NCBI RefSeq assembly: GCF_900117425.1 | Contig: NZ_FPEH01000015.1 | Location: 1-64,000 of the forward strand | DNA length: 64,000 bases | Direction: 5' to 3' | From: Novosphingobium sp. NDB2Meth1 | GTDB taxonomy: Bacteria > Pseudomonadota > Alphaproteobacteria > Sphingomonadales > Sphingomonadaceae | Shown: positions 1 to 8,247 of the stretch, one piece after another | Numbering within the stretch: the first letter of the stretch is position 1 | Layout: every line of letters begins with the position of its first letter | Notes under the pieces: model-generated | Told to the model about the DNA's origin: nothing | Databases searched by the model: none | What the model saw: the letters and a program-made list of their open reading frames with translations, nothing else | Translations under genes and position numbers: made by a program

Positions 1-55
1 GGCTTAGCCCGTCCCCGGACATTCCCTCAACCCCCATATTATCTGGAGTAAAATC

Positions 56-130
56 ATGACCAATCGACGCAATCCCACGCCTCCGGCCGCAATGCTCGAC
101 ATAAATGTCGACTGCAAAGAATACGTGTAA
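56..130 (+). CDS. 24-residue ORF ending in the palindrome
   Basis: An ATG preceded by GGAG at good spacing opens a 24-codon frame that ends at a TAA inside the 119-156 palindrome. The last residues (KEYV) resemble the end of the converging helicase gene (REYV), because both strands read through the same palindrome arm. The residues before that also look alike in the two frames (DINV versus IDIT). It may be a real leader peptide, the cut-off start of a longer gene, or chance. No family is recognised. Confidence 0.3.
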   Translation: MTNRRNPTPPAAMLDINVDCKEYV

Positions 131-156
131 TCTGGACCTCAACATTACACGTATTC
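119..156. repeat. Perfect 13-bp inverted repeat at the helicase stop
   Basis: Arms GAATACGTGTAAT (119-131) and ATTACACGTATTC (144-156) are exact inverse copies around a 12-base centre. Each arm carries a TAA that closes a reading frame on its own strand. The stem is AT-rich and has no T-tract, so an intrinsic terminator is unlikely. The arm length would suit a tyrosine-recombinase site or a mobile-element boundary. That role is inference. Confidence 0.6.
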
Positions 157-2694
157 GCGGGGCGTGATGTCGATTTGAACGTCGTTCCACTCGCCCGGAT
201 CGATATCGGCGAGGCGGCGCGACAGCAGCGCTTCCCCCGTCGAGACGATCTGCACCACGGCGGCGTGGCCATCGGCAAGGCCCTGGTCGATCGCGGCGAT
301 CAGCGTTGGCGTCTTCATCGCCGTGATCAGGTGATTGAAGAAGCGCTGCTTGGCGGATTCAAATGCGGAACGGGCTGCCGACTTGGCATAGCGGTTGAGC
401 GTGCCTTCGCTGCTCGTGACGTTGGCGGCTTCCAGCGCGGCGTCCAGGTTATTGTGGATGACCTGAAACGCTCCGGCATAGGCATCGTAGATGCGGACCT
501 GGTCAGGGGTGAGCTGGTGCTCGATCAGCTCATATTCGACGCCCTCATAGGACAACGAACGGGCGGCATAGAGGCCGAGGGCTTTCAGGTCGCGGGCGAG
601 CACCTCCATCGCTGCGACCCCGCCTGCTTCAATGGCTGCGATGAAATCGGTGCGCTTGTCGAACGGGAAGTCCGCACCACCCCAGAGGCCAAGCCGCTGG
701 GCATAGGCTAGGTTTTCGACCGTCGTCGCGCCCGTCGCGGAGATATAGAGGATGCGGGCGTTGGGAAGCGCATGCTGCAGGCGCAGTCCGGCACGTCCCT
801 GCTGCGAGGGGGCGCAATCGCCCCGTTTGGATGTGCCGCCACCGGCATTCTGCATGGCATGGCTTTCGTCGAAGACAATGACACCGTCGAAGTCGGTCCC
901 CAGCCAATCGACGATCTGTTGGACGCGCGAAACCCGGTTTTCGCGCGCGTCGGAGCGTAGCGTGGCATAGGTTGTAAAAAGAATGCCCTGCTCGAGCCGG
1001 ATGGGTGTGCCCTGACGGAACCGGGCGAGCGGGGTGACCAGCAAGGGCTCTTGCCCCAGAGCTTTCCAGTCGCGCTGCGCATCTTCGAGCAGCTTGTCGG
1101 ACTTGGAAATCCAGACCGCGCGCGTTCGGCCCTTGAGCCAATTGTCGAGCACAATCCCTGCGACCTGACGCCCTTTGCCAGCGCCGGTGCCATCGCCGAG
1201 GAACCAGCCCTTGCGGAACCGGACGGCCGTGTCGCAGTCATCGGGCGCAGCTTCCACCCTGTCCCAGGTTGCATCGACGGACCAGCTGCCGGCGAGATGG
1301 TCGGCATGGGCCTCGCCCGCATAGATGACCGATTCGAGCTGGGCATCCGACAGTAATCCCTGTTCGACGAGACCAGCGGGCAGATGCGGGCGATAGCTCG
1401 GCTTGGGCGGCGCGACCGAGGACATCGCCGCGGATTGGACGAGGCGCGTCGGATGTGGCTGAGCGCCAGCGATGCGGATCGATTGGAGCGAGTAGGGCTC
1501 ATAGAGCGATTCGGAGAGCTTGCCGTCGGTTGGAGGACACCAGTCGATCACATCATAGTCGAGCGGCACGCCGCATATTGCAGGGATCGGGGCTGTAGCC
1601 AGTTTAGGCCTTGGGCTGGCTTTGATCGCTTGTGAATTGCGGGCAGCTACCAGTGGCTGAAGAGCTGATGCGGAGATGGGCTGACGTGGCGGGAGGCTGT
1701 CGGCCAACCAGCGCAGCAAGGTCGCAAGATCGGGAGCCATGCCTCGCGATGCCGGAAATTGTGCTGGATTGTCTGCGGGAACCTTGTCGATAACGGTCAG
1801 CCGGGTTTCGACCGAGGTGCCGTGCGGTGCGAACACGCTGCCCGCTATCGCCGCGCTGAACACGACCCGGGCGTTGTCCTGCATCCGGACGAAACCATCA
1901 CGCCATGCCTTGTGATCTGGCGCGCAGTTGGCCCCCGTGATCGCGACGAGCCGTCCACCGTCGGCAAGCCGCGCCACTGCTGATGACAGATGCCGGATGG
2001 CTGCATCGGCCACACGTGAATCAACATTCAGCGCTGCCGAGAACGGCGGGTTCATGATGATGCAACTCGGCACCACGCCAGCATCGAGCCGGTCGTGGAT
2101 CTGTGCGGCGTCGTGCATGGACAGGGGCGAGCCTGCGAACAGGTTGCCAAGCAGGGCGGCACGCACGTCGGCGACTTCGTTCATTGCCAATCTGCATCCT
2201 GCCAGTTCAGCTTGGATGGCCAGCAGTCCCGTGCCTGCAGAAGGTTCGAGCACCAGTTCGCCCGGCAGAAAGCCCGCAGCAAACCCGGCCACCCATGCCA
2301 GTCCCAGCGGTGTCGAGAATTGCTGGTAGGCCTGCATCTCCTCGCTGCGCCGGGTTTGCGTGGGGGCAAGCCGGGCAATCCGTTCGACCAGTGTGAGCCG
2401 TTCGAACGCATCGGCGGTTCTGGCATGGATCGCCGGGCCGTAGCGACGAATGAACAGCAATTGCGCGACCTCGACGGCTTCGTAGGCGATCTTCCAGTCC
2501 CAGGCTCCTGTCGCATCGCTTGCGCCAAAGGCGGATTGCATGGCGGTGCGAATGGCGGGCGTGTCGATCCGGCGACCGGCGGCAAGGTGGCCGAGCAGGT
2601 CATGGGCTGCGGTGATGATCGCGGTAGCGGTTTGCTGCGGGCAAGCAGCGGCAAGCGGGCGCGCGGAGGCACCCGCCAAAGGCGAGTTGGTCAT
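145..2694 (-). pseudogene. Strawberry-notch-type methyltransferase/helicase, C-terminus lost
   Basis: The 849-residue product starts with an N6-adenine methyltransferase-like domain: LEPSAGTGLL at about 149-158 and the catalytic NPPF at 215-218. A superfamily 2 helicase domain follows, with Walker A GDGTGAGKGRQ at 500-510 and DESH at 609-612. Family members of this type are normally about 1400 residues and continue into a second helicase lobe. This one stops at REYV, exactly where the 119-156 palindrome begins. AAAGGA precedes the start. It is the last gene of the DUF932-ParB-DUF6117 series, a set common on alphaproteobacterial plasmids and integrative elements. Without the second RecA-like lobe it is probably not a working helicase, although the methyltransferase half looks intact. 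Confidence 0.75.
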
Positions 2695-2735
2695 GTCGGA
2701 ATTCCTTTAATGAAGTTGGGGTGGTGTAGGCCGGA

Positions 2736-2951
2736 TCAGGCGGGCGGAGCGTAGGCCTCGTAGGGATTGTCCGGTGCGAGGTGCCCGAACGGTGTCATCA
2801 CGTAGTCGCCGTGGTCGCGGCCAACTGCGCAAAGAACGTAGCGGGTTTCGCCGCTGGCAAGTTCGGTGCATTCCATCAACGCGAGTTCGCCTGCTTGTGC
2901 CGCTTTCAGCAGCGTCTCGAAATTGGCGCGGGCATGGTCAGGAATTGCCAT
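2736..2951 (-). CDS. DUF6117 family small protein
   Basis: This 71-residue protein begins at the ATG at 2951, which has AAGGAG eight bases upstream. A longer in-frame extension exists, but it has no comparable ribosome-binding site and runs into the intergenic hairpin. The body matches my recollection of DUF6117 (RYVLCAV and VMTPFGHL are the typical strings), a small family found beside helicase/methyltransferase and ParB genes on mobile elements. The biochemical function is unknown. It lies 41 bases upstream of the helicase gene and is probably cotranscribed with it. Confidence 0.75.
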   Translation of the reverse strand: MAIPDHARANFETLLKAAQAGELALMECTELASGETRYVLCAVGRDHGDYVMTPFGHLAPDNPYEAYAPPA

Positions 2952-2989
2952 GGCAAAGCTCCTTCTTCGGTGAGGGGGTGACAAGACAC

Positions 2990-3013
2990 GCGGGGCGACC
3001 GAGGCCGCCCCGC
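2990..3013 (-). terminator. GC-rich hairpin after the ParB-like gene
   Basis: An exact 8-bp stem, GCGGGGCG with CGCCCCGC, encloses an 8-base loop between the ParB-like stop and the DUF6117 ribosome-binding site. No T-tract follows on either strand. It may attenuate or stabilise the message rather than terminate it. Confidence 0.4.
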
Positions 3014-3024
3014 GCGAGCGAAGT

Positions 3025-5097
3025 TCATTCGGCAGCGATCGCGAAGGCGTCGTCGGCGTCCGCCTGGTCGGCCTCATCCGCGAGGAAATCGGGCAGGTCG
3101 GCGATTTCAGCTTCATTTGCTTCGATAACCGGCAACCGCAGGGGTTCAGGCAGCCAGCCAGTGCCGCTCAGCAGCCGTTCGGCCTCGCGCGCCATGTCAC
3201 CCTTCTTGAGATGTTCGATCAGGGCGGCGGTCGCATCGCCCTTGGCTTCGCGGACCGCTTCGATGATCCGGGGTTTGGTCACCCGCCCGAGGTAGTTGTC
3301 GACCGTTGGCGTCCAGCCAGCCTCGGCCATGTCGAGCCCGACGACTGCTGCCAGAGCATCAGCCGCTGCAATGCGCTGCGCAACGCCATGCGCCGAGATG
3401 CGTCCGTCATAGCCCTTGCTCGGCTCAAACAGTGCGTTGACGCCGTGGCTGACACAGTGGGCGAGCAGTGCCATCTGTTCATCCTGCGGCATAGCGGCGA
3501 GGGCGTCCCACAGCGCGTGTGGTTCATCCGGCAGCCTTTCACCCCAATGTTCTTGCCGCGCCTGGATCGACTGGCTCCAGACACTCTCGCGCAAGTTCGG
3601 TGCGACATTGCCGAGCCAGGCCTGGGTGACGCCGATCCGCACACAGCCATGAGTCCCGTGGGGACGGAACACCGATAGGACGAGCGCATGGAGAAGGGCG
3701 AGGAACGCCGCCTGCGGAGCGTTGGCGAGTGCATCGCGCAGCGCGAGCGTGCGTTCAGCGGTGAGTTCGGAAACGAGCCTGTCAGGCAGCGGCTTGATCG
3801 CCTCATCTTCGTCGTCGTCACCACCGATTGGCGCCGCTTGCCCTGCCACGGTGACTGTCGCGCCATCGGACACGTCTGCGTTGGCACCGTTCGTACCGTC
3901 ATTCTGGCCTTCAGCGACGGGTTCATCTTCAGGACGGACATAGCCGCGGTCGATCCGCAGGCGACCATCGTGGGTCAGCGAAATGAACACGCCGGCGCGC
4001 GCCATGTCGTCCGGATCGTAAACCGTGGGACGACTGTTCAAGGCGGTCAATTCGGCATCGATCTTGGTTAGCCGCGCATCGACTTCGTCGGGAAGGTCGC
4101 TGCCATCGCCGTAGTCGTCGCCAATGCGGTCATATTCCTCGACCAGCACATCGCGCCGTGCCTGCTCGTCGTTGGTCAACGGAACGGTCGTGCCGACGAT
4201 CCGGCGTTTGCCGCGCTCGCAGCCATAGGGCAGGTCGACGGCGGCCTCGACCCATTTCCAGCCTTCGGCACCGATTTCCTGGGCGAGTTCCGAGAGTTTT
4301 TCGTTCACAAGCAATTCGACCAATGCGGGATCCTGCAACCAGCCATCCTCGTCCGATGAGAACAGGTCGCGCATCACATAGCCACCAGCCTCGGTGTAGG
4401 CGTCAATGCCAATGAACCGGACGCGGCGGTCGCTTGCAGAAATCGCATCTTCGGTCAGCAAGCGGCGGATGTGGTAAGCCGGCACATGGTGCCCCTGATT
4501 GACCTGTTCCCAGACCTGCTCCTGGCGCGCATGGTTGTCGGTGACCGAGAAGGCCATGAGCTGTTCGAGCGTGATGCCGTCCTCGCCATAGACCTCGAGC
4601 AGGGTGGGGGAGACCGACGCGAGCCGAAGGCGCTGGCGTACGGTCGACACCGAGACGAAGAACCGCGCGGCGATGTCTTCCTCGGACAGGCCCGCTTCGA
4701 TCAGCGCGCTGAAGGCACGGAACTGGTCGAGCGGATGCAGCGCGACGCGCATGACGTTTTCAGCGAGCGAGTCCTCTTCGGCAATCCCGGCTTCGCGCAC
4801 GACGCAAGGGACCGGTTGATCCTTCGCCATCCGCTTGGTCTTCACCAGCAATTCGAGCGCTCGGAAACGGCGGCCACCGGCCGGTACTTCGAACATGCCG
4901 GTTTCCTTGCCGTCGGCATCGAGCAAGGGGCGGACGTTGATGCTCTGGAGCAGGGTCCGGCGATAAATGTCCTCGGCCAGATCCTCGATCGAAAGGCCTG
5001 CTTTCACGCGCCGCACATTCTTCTGGCTCAGCACCAGCTGCGAAAACGGGATGTCGCGCGAGGCGCTGAGCACGAGCTTGGGCAATGTCTTGGTCAT
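3025..5097 (-). CDS. ParB/RepB-like partition-type protein
   Basis: The 690-residue protein carries a ParB N-terminal domain with GGRRFRAL at about 74-81 and an ENVMRVALHPLD box at 113-124. A helix-turn-helix region follows at about 134-160. The remaining 500 residues are acidic and lack a recognisable enzyme domain. Chromosomal ParB proteins are usually about 300 residues, so this belongs to the long plasmid/ICE class often annotated as ParB N-terminal domain protein. The start at 5097 is chosen because GGAG lies eight bases upstream and the ParB domain follows at once. No parA is next to it, so a role in segregation is not assured. It could be a DNA-binding regulator of the element. Confidence 0.8.
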   Translation of the reverse strand: MTKTLPKLVLSASRDIPFSQLVLSQKNVRRVKAGLSIEDLAEDIYRRTLLQSINVRPLLDADGKETGMFEVPAGGRRFRALELLVKTKRMAKDQPVPCVVREAGIAEEDSLAENVMRVALHPLDQFRAFSALIEAGLSEEDIAARFFVSVSTVRQRLRLASVSPTLLEVYGEDGITLEQLMAFSVTDNHARQEQVWEQVNQGHHVPAYHIRRLLTEDAISASDRRVRFIGIDAYTEAGGYVMRDLFSSDEDGWLQDPALVELLVNEKLSELAQEIGAEGWKWVEAAVDLPYGCERGKRRIVGTTVPLTNDEQARRDVLVEEYDRIGDDYGDGSDLPDEVDARLTKIDAELTALNSRPTVYDPDDMARAGVFISLTHDGRLRIDRGYVRPEDEPVAEGQNDGTNGANADVSDGATVTVAGQAAPIGGDDDEDEAIKPLPDRLVSELTAERTLALRDALANAPQAAFLALLHALVLSVFRPHGTHGCVRIGVTQAWLGNVAPNLRESVWSQSIQARQEHWGERLPDEPHALWDALAAMPQDEQMALLAHCVSHGVNALFEPSKGYDGRISAHGVAQRIAAADALAAVVGLDMAEAGWTPTVDNYLGRVTKPRIIEAVREAKGDATAALIEHLKKGDMAREAERLLSGTGWLPEPLRLPVIEANEAEIADLPDFLADEADQADADDAFAIAAE

Positions 5098-5103
5098 GGG
5101 GTT

Positions 5104-5180
5104 TCTCCATGACGGGCCGCCCGAAAGACTCTCTCTCAGGCCCGAACCCGTCACGAAGCGAAGCGCCGCCCTCTCACTCT
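5104..5180 (-). promoter_or_regulatory. Conserved leader motif, copy 1 (before ParB-like gene)
   Basis: Read on the minus strand, this leader contains AGAGTGAGAG, then GTGACGGGTT, a GAGAGAG run, CCCGTCA and the ribosome-binding GGAGA. TGACGGG (plus 5147-5153) pairs with CCCGTCA (plus 5110-5116), so a hairpin with a GAGAGAG-bearing loop sits directly before the start. The same blocks in the same order occur before the DUF932 gene at 6439-6514. A cis-acting RNA is likely. I cannot assign it to a named family. Confidence 0.6.
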
Positions 5181-5225
5181 GAGAAGGCAGCGCAACGCAT
5201 GAGTAACGGGCTGAGCCCTGCTGGC

Positions 5226-6431
5226 TTAATGCACCCGGTCGAGCAGCTTCTTGGCCTTGCCCTCCATGTCGAGCCGGGCGTCTTGATGCGGCTTGGACCG
5301 CGCGAGCGCGGTGATGCCCTGAACGAAATCGAAGATCGATTCCGGTGGGCGGCCTTCCTCGGCGAGGACGGTCTCGATGATCCGGCCGGTTTCAGCCTTG
5401 GAGAATCCGCGCGCCCGGAGGAAATCCTGCCGGTCTTCGTCGCTGCGGGCGACAATTCGCTCCCGCGCGGTCTTGATGCCGTTGATGAACGGCTGCGGCG
5501 AGGAATTGGCAAAGTTCAGCAGCGCCGGTTCGGCTTCATGGGCAAAGCGGTTCGCGGCATATTTGCTGTGGCGAATGCTGATCTCCTCGAAGTCCTCCAC
5601 CCCCCACAGGTTCCGGTTCTGGCAGACCGCGCGCAGGTAGAAGCTCGCCATGCCGAGCGTCTTGGCGCCGACCTCGGAGTTCCAGCAGTAGAACCCGCGG
5701 AAGTAGAGATCGGGCGATCCGTCGGGCAGCCGCCCGGCTTCGATCGGGTTGCAATCATCGACCAGAAACAGGAAGACGTCGCGATCCGACGCATAGAGCG
5801 TGGTCGTATCCTTCGAGATGTCGACGTTAGGGTTGTAGACCCCGGTCGACCAGTCGAGCACGCCCGGAACCTTCCAGCGTGTGTCGCCGGTGCCGTTGCC
5901 AGCGATCTTCTGCACGGCTTCGACGAGTTCGTGGTCGTAGATCCGGCCATAGTCGGGCCCGGTCACGGCGCGCAGTTCGAGCCGGCCCCCGGAAACTGGA
6001 TCGTCTGTTTCGAGCGTTTTGATCTGCTCGGCTCGGTTGGAGGTCAGCCCGTATTGCAGATTGATCGCGGCCAGCGGCGCCGGAAGTTGGCGCAGATAGG
6101 CAGCAGGAGCGCCTACCTGGCTGGCCAGTTGCCCAAAGCTCCAGTGAGTTGGCGTCACCGGTGCCTCGGCACCTGGCAACATGAGAGCCAGGCGTTCCGG
6201 ATCATTGCGGTTTGCTTCGACATGGATCAGCGCCGTCTCGACCACGCGCGTCCGGCTCCGGTCAGACCGACCGCGCACTGATCGGGCCAGATCGCCCAGT
6301 GACAGAAACCTCTCATCATCTGGGCGCGAGAACCACTCCGACGACACCCGACCCACGCGCGAGCCGCGCGAGACATCGACCTTGTAACCGCCGCTTGAGT
6401 CGCGGCGCGTATCGAGAACCTGCATATCCAT
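5226..6431 (-). CDS. DUF932 domain protein
   Basis: This 401-residue protein has the general make-up of DUF932, a family of phage- and plasmid-borne proteins of unknown activity. It starts at 6431 with GGAG eight bases upstream. A second in-frame ATG two codons later is equally possible. It is the first gene of the island set on the minus strand and is preceded by an unusually long structured leader (hairpins 6619-6854, then the conserved leader motif). About 50 bases of ordinary spacer plus a second copy of the leader motif separate it from the ParB-like gene, so the two may share a control RNA instead of a simple operon. Confidence 0.8.
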   Translation of the reverse strand: MDMQVLDTRRDSSGGYKVDVSRGSRVGRVSSEWFSRPDDERFLSLGDLARSVRGRSDRSRTRVVETALIHVEANRNDPERLALMLPGAEAPVTPTHWSFGQLASQVGAPAAYLRQLPAPLAAINLQYGLTSNRAEQIKTLETDDPVSGGRLELRAVTGPDYGRIYDHELVEAVQKIAGNGTGDTRWKVPGVLDWSTGVYNPNVDISKDTTTLYASDRDVFLFLVDDCNPIEAGRLPDGSPDLYFRGFYCWNSEVGAKTLGMASFYLRAVCQNRNLWGVEDFEEISIRHSKYAANRFAHEAEPALLNFANSSPQPFINGIKTARERIVARSDEDRQDFLRARGFSKAETGRIIETVLAEEGRPPESIFDFVQGITALARSKPHQDARLDMEGKAKKLLDRVH

Positions 6432-6438
6432 GGGAAGA

Positions 6439-6514
6439 TCTCCATGACGGCTGGCCGGGAGCCTCTCTCTCGACCCTCAACCCGTCACGGCGAAGCCCGC
6501 CAGACTCTCACTCT
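6439..6514 (-). promoter_or_regulatory. Conserved leader motif, copy 2 (before DUF932 gene)
   Basis: This is the second copy of the leader described at 5104-5180. On the minus strand it reads AGAGTGAGAG, GTGACGGGTT, GAGAGAG, CCGTCATGGAGA. TGACGG (plus 6482-6487) pairs with CCGTCA (plus 6445-6450). The unpaired sequence between the arms differs between copies while the stem, the purine run and the ribosome-binding site are kept. Confidence 0.6.
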
Positions 6515-6618
6515 CCCCCCTCAACGCTTACAACCGCGCGAGCGGCCAGCGAGATCGCCAAAGCAAGAAACTGCACCCTGAACGAGGCGGAGCATCGCGT
6601 CATCGCTCGCGCAGGCGG

Positions 6619-6854
6619 AAAGCCGGGGCCTGTCGGCTTTCTCGGCCTGCACTTCGGACGATGTCCGCCGGATCAGAGTGCGTGCGGGGGCCCATGCGTC
6701 AGGCACCGCGCCCTCAGGAGCAGGGCAGGCAGCCCTGCGGGACAGAGCGCGTCAGCAGCCCCGCTCTTCGTTTCGGGGCGTTGCGGGGTGTCCCCGCTGA
6801 GGTGGGTGTGAAGAAGCCGCGCAGCGGCTTCGACCAGGGAGGAAACGTCCTCCC
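6619..6854. other. Array of seven short perfect hairpins
   Basis: This gene-free stretch holds consecutive exact stems: 6619-6625/6634-6640, 6655-6659/6663-6667, 6720-6726/6732-6738, 6758-6763/6774-6779, 6783-6788/6792-6797, 6814-6820/6824-6830 and 6837-6843/6848-6854. The stems are 5-7 bp with loops of 3-10 bases. No reading frame here has supportable coding character. It could be a structured RNA upstream of the DUF932 leader, or a DNA-level site such as an origin of transfer or replication. The sequence alone does not decide. Confidence 0.55.
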
Positions 6855-6898
6855 GCACATCGAAAATCAAGCCTCTACGCCAGGCTACGAAACACGTT

Positions 6899-6920
6899 GA
6901 TTACGTGGCGATTACGTGGC
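6899..6920. repeat. Tandem 11-bp direct repeat beside tRNA-Lys
   Basis: GATTACGTGGC is repeated twice without a gap. It lies 55 bases from the 3' end of the tRNA gene, inside the presumed island end. Recombinase or excisionase binding is one possibility. A hairpin CCCCTC/GAGGGG follows at about 6930-6943. Confidence 0.5.
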
Positions 6921-6974
6921 TCTCGACAGCCCCTCGGGAGGGGTGTATATTTGCAACTAAGTCGTTGAGAATTT

Positions 6975-7050
<76 letters not shown>

Positions 7051-7128
7051 ACACCGTACCGTCACCGGCGACCGGGAGCGGCCCCTTTAGCGATTTCTCA
7101 CCGGCTGCCAAGCCCCATTTTTGAAAAA

Positions 7129-8244
7129 TTATCGCAAGGTTCTACCCGGCGCGCGCGACCAGCGATCGACCGCCATCAAGGTGCCGATGCACAGCATGTT
7201 GGTCATCATCGAGGAGCCGCCGTGGCTCACGAAGGGCAGGGGGATGCCCACCACCGGCGCAAGGCCCATCACCATCATCAGATTGATGCACACATAGAAG
7301 AAAATCGTCGTCACCATCCCCGCCGCCAGCAGGCGCGAGAAGCGGTCCGGCGCATTGAGGGCCACTTTCAGCCCCCAGCGCAGCACCAGCGCGAAGACGC
7401 AGAGCACGAAGAACCCGCCGATCATCCCCCATTCCTCCGCCATCGTCGCGAAGACGAAGTCGGTATGCGCTTCGGGCAGGTAGTCGAGGTGGCTTTGCGA
7501 ACCCTGCCCGAAACCCTTGCCCAAGAGGCCGCCCGATCCGATCGCGATCTTCGACTGGGTGATGTGATAACCCGAACCCAGCGGATCGCTTTCGGGATCG
7601 AGGAACACCAGCACGCGCTTCCTCTGGTAATCGTGGAGCAGGGTGAAGAATGCGAGCGGCGCGGCCACCGCGACCGCCGCACCGCCGCTGATGAACAGCC
7701 ACAGCGGCAGGCCCGCCAGGAACATGATGACGACCGCGCCGAAACTGATCGCAAGGCCGGTGCCGAGATCAGGCTGCAGCATCACGAGCCCCGCCGGCAG
7801 CCCCAGCAGCACCACTGCGGGGGCAATCGCCCGCCAGGTGCGGATCTCGCTCGGCGGCAGCACGCTGTAGAACCACGCCAGCACCAGCACGATGCCCGGC
7901 TTCATCAGCTCGGAGGGCTGCAATTGCATGAAGCCCAGATTGAGCCAGCGCTGGCTTCCCCCGCTCACGCGGCCCAGCAGTTCGACCAGCACCAGCAGCA
8001 CGCACAGCAGTGCATAGGATGGCAGCGCAGCATTCTTGAACCACGCCGCCGGAATGCGCGCGACGACCATCGCCATGCCGAGGAACACCACGAAGCGCAC
8101 CACATGGAGCAGCGCCCAGGGCATAAGGTGCCCGCCCGCCGCCGAATAGAGCACCGCACCGCCGAAGGTGACGAGCGCCGAAAGCGGCAGGATCACCCCC
8201 CACGGCTGGCGCGCGATGAACGCCGGGATATAGGCGCGCTGCAT
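7129..8244 (-). CDS. rodA: Rod-shape peptidoglycan polymerase RodA
   Basis: RodA is the SEDS-family glycosyltransferase that polymerises lipid II during side-wall growth, working with PBP2 in the inner membrane. The 371-residue protein has about ten hydrophobic segments. It carries the RodA hallmarks LNLGFMQLQPSE, QRKRVLVFLDP and GKGFGQGSQ, followed by HTDFVFA, whose Asp is the catalytic residue in the family. It is the last gene of the mre operon, starting 3 bases after the mrdA stop, which suggests coupled translation with its partner. Length and motifs are normal. Confidence 0.97.
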   Translation of the reverse strand: MQRAYIPAFIARQPWGVILPLSALVTFGGAVLYSAAGGHLMPWALLHVVRFVVFLGMAMVVARIPAAWFKNAALPSYALLCVLLVLVELLGRVSGGSQRWLNLGFMQLQPSELMKPGIVLVLAWFYSVLPPSEIRTWRAIAPAVVLLGLPAGLVMLQPDLGTGLAISFGAVVIMFLAGLPLWLFISGGAAVAVAAPLAFFTLLHDYQRKRVLVFLDPESDPLGSGYHITQSKIAIGSGGLLGKGFGQGSQSHLDYLPEAHTDFVFATMAEEWGMIGGFFVLCVFALVLRWGLKVALNAPDRFSRLLAAGMVTTIFFYVCINLMMVMGLAPVVGIPLPFVSHGGSSMMTNMLCIGTLMAVDRWSRAPGRTLR

Positions 8245-8247
8245 GCC

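Noticed and set aside
119..156. Intrinsic terminator for the helicase gene
   Set aside because: The stem is AT-rich with a 12-base loop and no U-tract, and the gene is truncated at this point.
6432..6974. Integrase gene next to tRNA-Lys
   Set aside because: I looked for a recombinase frame here on both strands and saw none; the region is structured and non-coding.
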